From contig NC_087068.1 in NCBI RefSeq assembly GCF_963678635.1, positions 46,019,785 through 46,083,784 of the forward strand: a DNA stretch of 64,000 nt. Direction: 5' to 3'. Both the position numbers and the translations under genes were made by a program. A model generated the notes under the pieces. That model saw nothing but the letters and a program-made list of their open reading frames with translations. It was not told where the DNA came from and did not search any database. The stretch is from Symsagittifera roscoffensis (taxonomy: Eukaryota > Xenacoelomorpha > Acoela > Convolutidae). This document shows positions 1 through 12,850 of this stretch, piece by piece (positions within the stretch are counted from its first letter, which is position 1; the number at the start of each line of letters is the position of its first letter).

Positions 1-2180
1 ATACATACATACATACATACATACATACATACATACATACATACATACATACATACATACATACATACATACATACATACATACATACATACATACATAC
101 ATACATACATACATACATACATACATACATACATACATACATACATACATACATACATACATACATACATACATACATACATACATACATACATACATAC
201 ATACATACATACATACATACATACATACATACATACATACATACATACATACATACATACATACATACATACATACATACATACATACATACATACATAC
301 ATACATACATACATACATACATACATACATACATACATACATACATACATACATACATACATACATACATACATACATACATACATACATACATACATAC
401 ATACATACATACATACATACATACATACATACATACATACATACATACATACATACATACATACAACATACATACATACATACATACATACATACATACA
501 TACATACATACATACATACATACATACATACATACATACATACATACATACATACATACATACATACATACATACATACATACATACATACATACATACA
601 TACATACATACATACATACATACATACATACATACATACATACATACATACATACATACATACATACATACATACATACATACATACATACATACATACA
701 TACATACATACATACATACATACATACATACATACATACATACATACATACATACATACATACATACATACATACATACATACATACATACATACATACA
801 TACATACATACATACATACATACATACATACATACATACATACATACATACATACATACATACATACATACATACATACATACATACATACATACATACA
901 TACATACATACATACATACATACATACATACATACATACATACATACATACATACATACATACATACATACATACATACATACATACATACATACATACA
1001 TACATACATACATACATACATACATACATACATACATACATACATACATACATACATACATACATACATACATACATACATACATACATACATACATACA
1101 TACATACATACATACATACATACATACATACATACATACATACATACATACATACATACATACATACATACATACATACATACATACATACATACATACA
1201 TACATACATACATACATACATACATACATACATACATACATACATACATACATACATACATACATACATACATACATACATACATACATACATACATACA
1301 TACATACATACATACATACATACATACATACATACATACATACATACATACATACATACATACATACATACATACATACATACATACATACATACATACA
1401 TACATACATACATACATACATACATACATACATACATACATACATACATACATACATACATACATACATACATACATACATACATACATACATACATACA
1501 TACATACATACATACATACATACATACATACATACATACATACATACATACATACATACATACATACATACATACATACATACATACATACATACATACA
1601 TACATACATACATACATACATACATACATACATACATACATACATACATACATACATACATACATACATACATACATACATACATACATACATACATACA
1701 TACATACATACATACATACATACATACATACATACATACATACATACATACATACATACATACATACATACATACATACATACATACATACATACATACA
1801 TACATACATACATACATACATACATACATACATACATACATACATACATACATACATACATACATACATACATACATACATACATACATACATACATACA
1901 TACATACATACATACATACATACATACATACATACATACATACATACATACATACATACATACATACATACATACATACATACATACATACATACATACA
2001 TACATACATACATACATACATACATACATACATACATACATACATACATACATACATACATACATACATACATACATACATACATACATACATACATACA
2101 TACATACATACATACATACATACATACATACATACATACATACATACATACATACATACATACATACATACATACATACA

Positions 2181-2210
<30 letters not shown>
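1..2210. repeat. TACA tetranucleotide microsatellite, more than 2.2 kb
   Basis: An uninterrupted run of the 4-bp unit TACA starts at or before the window edge. The only irregularity I see is a one-base deletion at about 465-467, where one unit reads AAC and shifts the phase. The true length is unknown because the left end is outside the window. Such purity over 2 kb suggests recent expansion or assembly smoothing. Confidence 0.99.
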
Positions 2211-2213
<3 letters not shown>

Positions 2214-2699
2214 TCATACAGACATATATTCATACAGACATATATTCATACAGACATATATTCATACAGACATATATTCATACAGACATATATTCATACA
2301 GACATATATTCATACAGACATATATTCATACAGACATATATTCATACAGACATATATTCATACAGACATATATTCATACAGACATATATTCATACAGACA
2401 TATATTCATACAGACATATATTCATACAGACATATATTCATACAGACATATATTCATACAGACATATATTCATACAGACATATATTCATACAGACATATA
2501 TTCATACAGACATATATTCATACAGACATATATTCATACAGACATATATTCATACAGACATATATTCATACAGACATATATTCATACAGACATATATTCA
2601 TACAGACATATATTCATACAGACATATATTCATACAGACATATATTCATACAGACATATATTCATACAGACATTTATTCATACAGACATTTATTCATAC
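2207..2699. repeat. 16-bp satellite, unit catatattcatacaga
   Basis: About 31 head-to-tail copies of a 16-bp unit follow the TACA tract without a break and run into the N gap. The copies are essentially identical; only the last two or three read cattt instead of catat at the start. The unit shares the CATA and TACA words of the neighbouring microsatellite, so it may have arisen from it. The array is open-ended on the right. Confidence 0.97.
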
Positions 2700-2899
2700 N
2701 NNNNNNNNNNNNNNNNNNNNNNNNNNNNNNNNNNNNNNNNNNNNNNNNNNNNNNNNNNNNNNNNNNNNNNNNNNNNNNNNNNNNNNNNNNNNNNNNNNNN
2801 NNNNNNNNNNNNNNNNNNNNNNNNNNNNNNNNNNNNNNNNNNNNNNNNNNNNNNNNNNNNNNNNNNNNNNNNNNNNNNNNNNNNNNNNNNNNNNNNNNN
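2700..2899. other. Assembly gap, 200 N
   Basis: Exactly 200 N. The second gap in the window has the same length, which points to a fixed placeholder for an unknown distance. The satellite array probably continues into it. Confidence 0.98.
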
Positions 2900-4740
2900 G
2901 AAGCTCAAATTGATGAAAAATGTTTCACTGAAGCTTTTGTTCCTCTTTACTACAAATCTGCAAATAAAAATAATTGAGATTTTTGAACCAGCCTGATTAA
3001 AAAATCAAATAAAATCTTTGCTGGTATTTTTGCAGCACCCATATACGATTAATCATTTTCTTTTGACGGCTTCCTTATGAGGTTTGTATTAACAAAATTA
3101 TATACCGAAAATATCAAAATCTACTTCGCGCCATCGCAATTTATATGAAGTGTTAAGAAATGTAACTCCCCCTAATTATCTTTTTTGAATGGCTACCATG
3201 GTACAGAATTATTATATTCTCAAAGGATCAGAATGGCTGCTCTGTTCGAGATATTGCACACGCGCATTGTTCTTCCAACAAAAGTTGAAGAATTGAATTC
3301 CGAAAAATTACTCTCAATTGACGAACAAATATTAACCATCAAACAGAACATATGAGGCGCAAGATATGGTTGCAACTAAAAGATTTGTCAAGTTTTTTGA
3401 CAGAATTGTAGAAAAAAGTACAGCGAGAGTGTAAAACACAAAACAGACTTCACCTCAACGCTATCATATTTTCTCTTAAAATATACAATTTTGGAAGTAT
3501 CGGAACCATAGAAAGGCCTATAAACATATATAGGAGATAGTGCGGCGGATGATATTCCAAGAAGAATTTTCTAAGTTTTCTCGAAACAGATATTTTTGGA
3601 CCACCTAGTCAAAAAAAGTATTTTTGCAGGGTTTTAGAACTTACAAGGTGCGAAAAGCAATTAGTGATTTTCGTAGGATTCAAAATAGTGTAAGTATGGT
3701 TGTTTATGGTCTCTTATGATTGGCAATCCTAAAAGCTAAAAAAAATTGGTTCTCAACTTGTCGTGTTTTGATTTAGTATAATTCAGCCAGCAGAAAACTT
3801 TTAGATTTGTCTGCAATCAGTTCAAAAAACCATCCTTGTTAATAGTGCAGACAAGTGCCTTCTATATTCTCAGTTTCAGTTGTTTCTTTTTCAGATGTTA
3901 GACGGCCTCTTATTTGATTTGCGTTTGTGATATTTTTTGATACAATCATCTCAAAAAATTCAACGTTTTAAAAATGATTTGATCCGCAGCCTTAAATTTC
4001 GTTTGGCTTAAAATCCTCAGCTTCCGTTCTTAGTGCCCAATCATTGGTGCATATCAGTTCATAGCAAACTCCGAAGATACTTCAAATAGCCAAAATACAG
4101 CCTCACCACATCAAAAAGCTAATTCTTTTTAATTAAAGCTTTTAACCAAGGAATGGATCATCAAATTTTGGTAAGTTCAAGCATCATTAAACCAATACTT
4201 CAATTTAGCAAGAACACGAAATTAAACAGAGTTTTTCGTTCGAACTGTTTGAAGTTTCAAATTTGTGTAATGCTATTTGGCGAAGGTGGATTTTTGAGTA
4301 GACATTTTTTTGCTGTCATTTCGCGCTTTGTGACCCAGTGTCAAATTAAAAATATTATGATGCAAATTTAAACAAGAATGTTCAAATCAAAAATGTTGCT
4401 TGACAATTTTTTGATATACATATTATGTGTGGGGAATGTTATCAAACATTACCTGAAAAAAATCAAATTTTTCTCACATTCTTCGAAAATTTTTCTATGT
4501 ATATCAAAAAATCGTCAAGCAACCCATTATTCGTCAAGCGTCAAGCATTCCATTAATATTTCCAACTAGCTTGCCTCAATCAAATAAGACAAAATTGCCG
4601 CTCACACGTTAATTGAACTAAACAAATTGCACGTTAATTGTCACAACTTTGCTCAATCGGCAATTTTTCAGTCATAATAACTACACGAAACAAGATAACA
4701 GATAAAGTATCGTTTTAAGTTAAGGTGTCATACATTTAAG
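2900..4740. repeat. Old tandem repeat, copy 1 of 2
   Basis: This stretch aligns in order with 4774-6830. Shared landmarks include tgcagcacccatatacga (3031 and 4906), a gcggcggatgat word, the ttctcaacttgtcgtgtttt block and a final gataaagtat (4701 and 6782). The offset grows from 1875 to 2081 bp because copy 2 has gained insertions. The last 150 bp (from about 4590) resemble the middle of the Helentron-like family. No credible ORF is present. Confidence 0.8.
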
Positions 4741-5159
4741 ATGATAAAGTTCTAGATAAGACTGTTTTCAGGATTCTGGGCTTCAAATTGAAGAAAAATG
4801 TTTTCCTGAAGCTTTTGTTCCTCTTTACAATAAATCTGCAAATAAAAAAATAAGGTTTTCGCACAAGTTTGATTAAAAATCAGGTCAAATATTTGCTTGC
4901 CTTTTTGCAGCACCCATATACGAATCATTATATTTTTGACGGTTTTATAATAAGGTTAGTAGTATTATTAAATTCTATACAGTAATATCATAATATGCAA
5001 CCATATGTCGCACCATGTCAATTTAAACAAAAAATTAGGAAGTTCAGGTCCGGAAAATTACTTTTTTTTGAATGATCATTGTTATATAATGTTTTTTTTC
5101 CTTCTTTCGAACAACATTTTGAAAAAAAAAAAATTTTCACAAAATGTTCGATATGCCAT

Positions 5160-5211
5160 TAAGGAGCAGCCGGAATATTCAGGGCTTTGCACAGATATAC
5201 GAGCAGTCTTG
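5160..5211 (-). mobile_element. Helentron-like 3' end fragment inside tandem copy 2
   Basis: About 50 bp match the 3' terminal block of the Helentron-like family: a degraded AGTCGGAA-type subterminal repeat, a TCAGGGC half-hairpin and the terminal GAGCAGTCTTG followed by T. Tandem copy 1 lacks this block, so it arrived after the duplication or was lost from copy 1. Orientation follows the convention that the hairpin end is 3'. Confidence 0.6.
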
Positions 5212-6038
5212 TTAAATTCACAAGTGATTGAATGGCTGCTACGTACGACCTTTTGCGCACGTGCATTGTTCTACAATAATTGAAGAAGTGAACTCGCAAA
5301 TTTTATTTTTAGTTCATGAAGAATAATATTAATCATCACACGCAAAATGTGAGGCGCGTGATATGGCTGCAATTAAATCATTTTTTTCAACTTTCGATAG
5401 AATAGTAAAAGATTACAGCGGAAGTTTAAAACATAAAACCTCAACGCTATCATATTTTTTCTTAAAATACATAATTCTTAGCGCTATAGTTACCATAGAA
5501 AGCTCTAGAGACATACAATGCGGCGGATGATTTTTCAAAGTATTTTTCTAAAGCTTTCTTTAACCACTTGGCCAAAAATATACTTTTTTTTTCAGTGGTT
5601 TATAAATTTCAATGTGCCATAAGTGGTTAGTGCGTTTCGTAGTGTTCATATTAGAGTATGTGTGCATAGTATTCTATGGTTGTCAATGCCGAAAACTAAA
5701 ATCAAATTGGTTCTCAACTTGTCGTGTTTTGATTTAATAGAATTAAGACAGCAGAAAAAATTCAGATTTGTCAGAAAAATCAGTTAAAAAACCACTTTTG
5801 TCATTATTGCAGACAAATGATTTTACAGTCTCGCAATTTTTTCTGTCGTTTTTTTTCAGATATTGGGTAGCCTTTCAATTTGATTTGCGGTTCTGATATT
5901 TTCAATGCAATCATCTTGAAAAGTTCAATGTCGTAAAGATGATTTCAACAGCATCATTAGGTTTCTTTTGGTCTAAATTCCCTAATTTCCGTTCTTACTG
6001 CTCAATCATTGGTTCTTTGATATCAGTTACTCAATTTT

Positions 6039-6095
6039 TCAGGATGTGCAGCAGAGACTTGTCTGTTCACCTTTCTCAGGATGTGCAGCAGAGAC
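6039..6095. repeat. Direct 20-bp repeat pair
   Basis: The word tcaggatgtgcagcagagac occurs at 6039-6058 and again at 6076-6095, offset 37 bp. It lies within sequence absent from tandem copy 1, so it looks like a local duplication inside an insertion. Confidence 0.85.
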
Positions 6096-6830
6096 CATGT
6101 CACCCAACAAAACTCTAAGTCATGTTTACGCAATAATAATGTTTCAGGCATACACTGATAAAATCAAACTCCAAAAAAAAGATGTGATTTTTTAAGTAGA
6201 GCTGATAAGAAAAATTAGTCAAAGAATGGGGCATCAAATTTTGTAAGTTAAACCATCATTTAGTCCAATACTTAAATTTAGCAAGAACACGAAGTTAAAC
6301 AGAGTTTTTTGATCAAATGACCTATACATTTAAATTTCTGTTGTGCTATTTGGCAAGGGTAGAAGCTTGAGTGGACATACTTTCCGGTCATTTTGCTCGT
6401 TGTCCAAAAAGTATAAGCAAGAACGTCAAATCAAAACCCCGAATAGTCCAACTCAGACTAAAAGTCTCATAAACAAAGCAGCTTTTATGAAATTTTACAA
6501 AAAAGGGAATTGCGTAAAAAATGAGAAAAATTTGATTTTTTTCTGGTATTTTTGATAGCATTCCCTCACAGGCTATATATTTCATTAATGGGTGTACATA
6601 GCATCATGCAACCCATTATTAGTTCCACATAGCTTGCCTCCATTCAAGTTGCGACAATTTTTGAGCCAGATTAATTCGCCGCTCACACGTAAATTGAACC
6701 AAACAAGTTGCACGTTGTTTTTCACAAAGTTGCTCAAGTGGCGATTTCTTACTGACCATGACTTTAGGAAAAACGATCGCAGATAAAGTATCTTTTTAAG
6801 TTTGACGCTAAGGTGTCATTGTTTCAGGTT

Positions 6831-7324
6831 TTTTCAAAAGTGGGTCGTTAAAAAGACGAAGTTTGTCCGTTTAAAACCACAAGAAGCACAGATAGTTCAT
6901 CTTTCTACGAAAGTTGTAGCAATTTATTTGAACAACTTGTTCGATAGTTTTCACATCGGTTAGGCGAGTTCTTTGATTTCTTTTTTCCCTATTGTTATAA
7001 AAACAACTACGTGACAGTAAATGAGATGTTGGAAATTCTATCGCAACCGACTGAATAAATATTCCGTACAAAGCAAAAAAATTGAATCGCTTATCGCTTT
7101 CCAGTTTCATAATTTTTCTTTTTTTAGGTTTTTAGTTTTCATTGAAAAAACCGCGGGTAACATAAAAACAGAACTGCTGAAATTAGGGCAAAGCCTTGAA
7201 TGGTCCGATTGCCTTTTAAGATAGAGCAGTTTGTTTTCTACAAATCATCGCCCCCACATTGTCCAAAGTGACAAGTTCAAAGTGATAGATTTCACTCCTA
7301 GTAACGTTGTCATTATGTCCACTA
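6831..7324. other. No recognisable feature
   Basis: A+T-rich sequence with short overlapping frames on both strands (for example 6871-7110 and 7021-7224) and no motif I recognise. I see no gene, RNA or repeat here. Confidence 0.5.
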
Positions 7325-7615
7325 GCCTGTTTCAACTAATTGGACTGATTAAACTTCCGGTCACGCATTAATAGCGCAAAACCTCTTGCGCGTAGGTGTC
7401 CCAAATTGGCCATATTAGCAATCTTTAAACCCCATAATTTTTCAAATGAAAAAAAAAACAGATGAATTATATAATTTTTAAGTTTGAGCTCAAGACATCA
7501 AAATTTTTCGATTGATATAAAAAGCTTTGTCAAAAAATGTTAGTTGAAAAGACAAAATTTTTCTGGAGAAAAAAATTACTCCAAGCACAAATTATTTAAG
7601 AAAACAAGAACTTTG
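7325..7615 (-). mobile_element. Ancient Helentron-like copy, internal part
   Basis: The sequence follows the order of the young copies at 57-60 kb: a gcgcattaatagcgcaaaa-type block, gtcccaaattggcca, caatctttaaaccccataa, tttgagctcaagaca, then a degraded Cys-like ccaagcacaaatt block. Similarity is loose, with many substitutions and indels, and both termini are lost. The strand is given in the same convention as the intact copies. Confidence 0.6.
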
Positions 7616-8274
7616 GAAAAAATTCTTTCTTATTAATCTAAAAGTTTTTTCGTAAGCTAAAATTGTAAAAATTGACGTGAGGTTGTATAAATTTTAAGAA
7701 CAGAATATTTCAATTTGATTTTAAGTTTTGATAAATTGGGAAAAATCACGAGCAATGCAAATAAATTGCCTGAAATCAAAATCTCGTGAACTGAACCGTT
7801 GTTCTTTTTCCAGATTCAAAATAAACTGAGGAGTGGTCACATTTTGTTTTTATCCCTGTTATCTTTCTGCTGGTTTAAAAACCTAAAAAAAATTCAATAA
7901 GAGGTTAGACTTTGCTAAGAAGTAGACTTATTCTGAAATTTCGAAAAGAGCGTTAAGACGTTTTCACAGAAAAAAAACAGTATTTAAGCAAAATTGTCTC
8001 TGGTTTTTGGTTTTTCAGTGACCTATGCAAAAAACAACAACAGAAAATAACACCACACTTTTTGAAAAAAATTTCACTTTTAGGAGGGCACATGGTAGTA
8101 CTTATTTTGCATATTCGTCAAGAATTATCGATTTTAATTTTAGTATTTAACCATCTCTGTACTATTGATTAAAGGGAGAAAATTTGGTATTAATTGCATA
8201 TCCTTTGCATATAAATTAAGATTTCTCTGAAGAGGTAGAAATTATATGCATAGTGGGTGATCAAATAATTTAGG

Positions 8275-8480
8275 AAATCCGTTTTTTTGCGAAAAGCTTG
8301 ATCAAAAAAAGTTTACTATTTGACAGCGGGCGCATATCGCAGGCATTATTTTTAGACCGTTTGTTTTAAGCAACTAATTGACCCCATCAGATGGAAAATG
8401 GCAGAACAAGTTATGCCTCCACGTTTCCATTTAAGTTCTCAAAAAAAATAAAAGACATAATTACAAATCATTCACTATTT
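8275..8480. repeat. Diverged dispersed repeat, partner at 22990-23200
   Basis: Shared order of words with 22990-23200: atccg followed by a T-run and gcgaaaag or gcaaaag, then ctaattgac-ccat-aga-gga, and gacat-attaca at the end. Similarity is low but collinear over about 200 bp. I cannot assign it to a class. Confidence 0.4.
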
Positions 8481-11400
8481 GAATTAACATTTTAATATTT
8501 TAATTTCTTTTCTCTACATAATTTTCAAATTTTTTATGTTCTTTTCTGGCATAATCGTGTCATATACATGAGAAAGTTTGAAGAATCTGTTCAAATTGAA
8601 GCCTGCAGTGGTAATAAAATCAATAAAAAAAGAACAATAACAACTTCAAAGTTCCTGTTTTATTGTGGATATCCTTAAAAATTCAAAAATTGTAGCTGTG
8701 AAATTACATGATATGCAAGTCTTATAACTACTTTTTCTGTCAACTCATAATTTTTTCATATAATATTATTTGCATAAATAACCGTAATTGGCACAGCGTT
8801 CTTGTATAGCGTTCGGCAATTTTTGTTTTAAGTTGAACTATTTTCTTGCTTGTAGAGCATACAACTTTATGGAATATTGTTTTCTATACTTCAAAAAGCA
8901 AAAATAATTGAATAAAGAATCTAGCAGACAGCTTGCTTTATGGAAAAAGTGCTCATCGTGACAGTGATTCGAAAAAAGATTTGAAATTTGAGATGATTAA
9001 AAACAGTTAAAAAACGAATCAAATAACTTCAAAAAGTACGTTAAGATTTTTGTTTAGTTTGATTCGTAAAAAACTTAAGATTACTTTTTCTCTATCTTTA
9101 GTTGAAACCTCAAGTTCAGTTTCAGTCGCTAACCCAAGCGCTTTAATCTTATTTGCCCTTGTTCAATTAGCATAGAAAATTTCAATTTGAATTTAATTTT
9201 TGATAAGTTCAGGAAAAAAAACGGAAAAAAATTTAATTAATGATACTTTTGTCTATCATAACTTTGATAATTTTGTTTCCAACTGCCAAAGCAAAGATGA
9301 AAAGATTGAGAAATTACTGCTGATGCCCAATTTTGAACTTTTTGTAACTTTTTAACAAAATTCCTAATTCCCTTTTGCCATTGTTCCAATCATCTAATTC
9401 CTTATAAATTCGAATAAGTTGCCTCGCAAAAAGTGTGGCTAATCTCTTTTTTACAGCAAATTTTTAGCTATGTGCAAATTGCTTGGAATGTTTTGAATTG
9501 TTTCGGAACCAGAACTGAAAAAAACTCCAATGTGATACCAATTTGACCAAAAAACACGATCAGCTGCTTATCGAGTGTGACAAAGATAAAGAGTTTAAGG
9601 AGGCTATCCTTATATCCGATATGAGACAAGGTTTTTGGCCAGAGTCCTCAAGTTCATTGCTAACCAGATGAATTGTCAAAACCCTGGAAGTTAATGCCAA
9701 CTCACTCACGAGATAAAAAAAATTAATCGATCGTAATCTAATACAGAGCTCAAAAGAAATTCAAATCATTGGCTAGAATTAAAAAAAAGTCCAAGTTTAC
9801 AATCAAGTATCACGCCAAGCATGTGTAAGCATCTATTGTACCTTTTAGATCTGCATTGCTGCGTATGTGACATAGAAAGTTTTGATCAAATGAACTTTGC
9901 ACTATGACCGGTTTAGATTAGCATGCTAATTAGTAAGGTACTCAATCGTGCGATACGTATTGAAGAATCAACCAAACAAATAGCGTAGAAAAAAAAGAAA
10001 TTGTATTATATCAAAAGTAAAAACTGTTTTGTTTTTCCTGTTTTTTTTTCACATAACTAACCAATAAAAGGAATTTTCCGAAAAAGTTCTCAAATTGTTA
10101 AGTTTTTTTTTCTGTTTGGTTAGTTAAATCATCTAGGTTACATGCAAAAAAATTTGCTTGTATTGTATTTTAGTAAAATTGGTATCGTGTTAGAATAGAA
10201 CCCTTCAAGTTAAGGCTTTGGTTCTGAAAAACTTTTTTAAATAATTTTGCCGCAACAAGAAAAAGCTTGATCCAAATTTTTATGAAAGTGTGTTCAAATT
10301 AATTCAAAACAACGCGAGATCTTGAAATTTAAAAAGCCGTATTTGCAGCTTTTTTTTCAAATTATTTTCAAAACTTTATTCCGTGAAAGAGATGCAAAAG
10401 CTGAAAGTTTGTATTTCTCAACATCAATAGAATTACATAAACACATATTATAGATATGTTTTAAATATATCACTTTTCCCAATCAGAAGTCATATTTTTT
10501 CATTTTTTAAATGGTTTTTATCATTTAAAAATGGGCACTACTTTTTTTACAGAAACCAATTTTCCAATATTAGTTTTTGAATTGACTAGTTATCAAACAT
10601 TTGAAAATTCGCGTCACGCGGGGAAAAATTCAATCGATTAAATATATGTATATATTTCTTATTATTTTTGTACACACTTTTTTGTTTTTTTAAGCGTTTT
10701 TGACAGTTTAGCTCAGTATTCATTATGTTTTTTTTTACTAAAAACACTGATCAAGTTTGTATCAAGGCAGGAGTCAATATTCATTTCAAAATAGGGAAAT
10801 TTAGCAATTGGGTTTGATCTAATCTCTCACACTGACTACTTGCAATACCAATATCTATTTTCTGACCGTGGATTCAATCAAATTAGTACTTAGTTTTAAA
10901 CCGAAAACAGATTTGAGCGTTCAAAAGCAAAACATGGTGGAAAAATAATTGGTTTGAATCAGGTGTCTTTCCTATTTTTGATGTTTTGAGTAAACCGATT
11001 ATGCGATTTCGAAATTCGATTCTCTGCTTATTTCACCGGACTAATCTGGTATGAACCATTCCACACGATATAAGTTACCGACCAAAAAAAAAATTTCCAT
11101 AGATTGCGCTAAAAAGCATTTGTTGCAATACATGGTTTCAGTGGATTCATTTTTCTCAAATTTTGACAAAATATTGTAAATTTTGATAAAAGTAAGAAAA
11201 TATGTTTAAGATAAATGATGTCTTGTTTTCTTTTTTTGTATAATAAAAAACTTCATGGGATTTTTGTTACCATGGAAAGCATCGGAGATACATCAGCTAG
11301 GAGAGCTTCAGATATACAAGTAAAAAAGTGTCTGAGGAAACCATTTATAGATGTTTATGGTTCTGCATAAATTCATATAATGTTCAACCGGTGACCGATT

Positions 11401-11668
11401 TTTTACCAGACCGACCTTTTACTAGAAAAGTTATATTATAAACTTTTTACCAGACTCGATAAACAAATTTGATTGACGGATGTAGTGCTGCCGTTTAGCC
11501 TGGTTAAACACATCGATTTCACGGTTTCTCAGCGAAGTTTTGTTCGTACTAACCGCTTCCTGTTCGAATCTTCCACTAATTTACACTTAAAGTAATTGAA
11601 TTATTCCATTGTCTTCTGGTAGAAGATCGGTCTGGTATAAGAACCCAAAGAAAAATAATTTTTATAGC
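8481..11668. other. Anonymous A+T-rich DNA
   Basis: About 3.2 kb with no recognisable gene, RNA or transposon apart from the short frame at 9531-9671. Frequent stops in all frames and many A and T runs. Confidence 0.5.
9531..9671 (+). other. Short coding-looking frame, possible exon or TE relic
   Basis: Forty-six codons end in TGA at 9669-9671. The translation is unusually balanced for this region, with a charged first half (HDQLLIECDKDKEFKE) followed by AILISDMRQGFW. Local G+C is higher than in the flanks. There is no start codon near the 5' end and no family I can name. It could be a host exon, a decayed transposon ORF or chance. Confidence 0.2.
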
Positions 11669-11670
11669 TA

Positions 11671-12480
11671 CCCGGGTTGACCAAAAATGCTAGTCATACA
11701 GTTTTCATATATGGAAAATGCTAGTCATACACTTTTCATGCAATTCCATTAGTACAGAAAATTGCATGAAAGCTTTATCATTAGTGATTTTTCATATATG
11801 AAAATTTTATGACTAGCTTTTTCCCATAAACCAAAAAAAAAAAGATTTTTTTTTAAATTTAAATTCTCAAAATTTTTGTGATGTGTTCGTGATCGATAAC
11901 AAGTGACAAAAACCATGTTTTACTCAAAATAATCACAGGAGGTTTGATTGTCTAGCATTTACAATGCATTGGAAATAAATTGAAGTGTATAAGAATTGTA
12001 TTACCTAAAGCATCAAACATTTAAATTTTGGCAAAAACTTTCAAAGATGATTATTTTTAAAATTTGATTTTTTAAAATATCAGACTTTGATCAAGGCATA
12101 TATAAACAGGCCACAGTAGGAAATAGGAATTTTAGGCACTTTTGGACTAGGTTATGTAGACAAACTTTTTTTTTGGAAAAGGTTTGTTTGAAAACAAAAT
12201 TCCATTTGCTAATCATACACTTTTCATATATGGAAATTGTATGATAACTTTTTTTCAAATATAAAAAACATAGTTTTTTTTTCATCGCGAGACAGTTTTA
12301 TTTTGTTCAAATAGCCACAAAAACTAGTTCGAATCTTTTATCATTGATTTTTTTGAAATTTTATGAAATTTTTATGAGTAGCATTTTTCCATACATTTGA
12401 TTTATGTAATTGTATGATAAGCATTTTCGGTGTATTGAATTTTAAGATAAGAATTTTCGGTTTATGGAGGTCAACCCAGG
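11671..12480. mobile_element. TA-flanked TIR element (CCCGGG family), copy A, 810 bp
   Basis: Begins CCCGGGTTGACC and ends with its near-perfect inverse GGTCAACCCAGG; both ends abut TA (11669-11670 and 12481-12482). Inside each end are several copies of a subterminal word like ttgtatga-tagcattttt in both orientations. The centre shares the word atttacaatgcat with copy C and an atatataaa word near 12100. No transposase is encoded. A TA target and short TIRs fit a Tc1/mariner-type non-autonomous element, but other TA-targeting classes are possible. Confidence 0.8.
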
Positions 12481-12482
12481 TA

Positions 12483-12848
12483 TGCACTTTTAAAAATTTT
12501 GGGCAAAAACCGACAGCCTATCACTTTAATTTTAATAATCGGTAAAAAAACAGAGAGAAAGAAAAAATACAACTTCTGTTCCTCGATAATTTGACAATTA
12601 CCCCCAAAAAACTGTTTTAGTTATAAATTCAGGTAGTTAATTTGGAGATTATATGGAGTTTTATTTGGAAAAATTGGAGTTTAAGTTAAATTGGAGTTTA
12701 CATGGTTTTAGCTGTGAAATTCATTCCGAGTCACTGACAATCAGCGATCAATCTATTTGTATAGATATAGTGCTGTTACAGAGCTATGTTGCAGTGCTGT
12801 ATAAGTATCGAACTATATTGGCAATATTGCTGTTTTCTTAACACTGAT
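12483..12848. other. Spacer between two TIR elements
   Basis: About 366 bp with a 62-codon frame (12653-12841) that resembles nothing I know. It separates two same-orientation members of the CCCGGG family. Confidence 0.5.
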
Positions 12849-12850
12849 TA

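Larger units (their letters stand above)
4774..6830. repeat. Old tandem repeat, copy 2 of 2
   Basis: Diverged second copy of 2900-4740, in the same orientation. It carries extra sequence at about 5070-5215, which includes a Helentron-like end, and at about 6030-6200, where a 20-bp word is duplicated. Many indels and no shared open frame argue against a duplicated gene. Confidence 0.8.

Noticed and set aside
1-2210. Telomeric repeat
   Set aside because: TACA does not match known telomere motifs such as TTAGGG, and the tract is at a window edge, not a demonstrated chromosome end.
2207-2699. CRISPR-like array
   Set aside because: The 16-bp units are directly adjacent with no unique spacers, and the setting is eukaryotic.
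2690-2908. Open frame across the first N gap
   Set aside because: Consists almost entirely of undefined residues. The same applies to the frame across 56712-56978.
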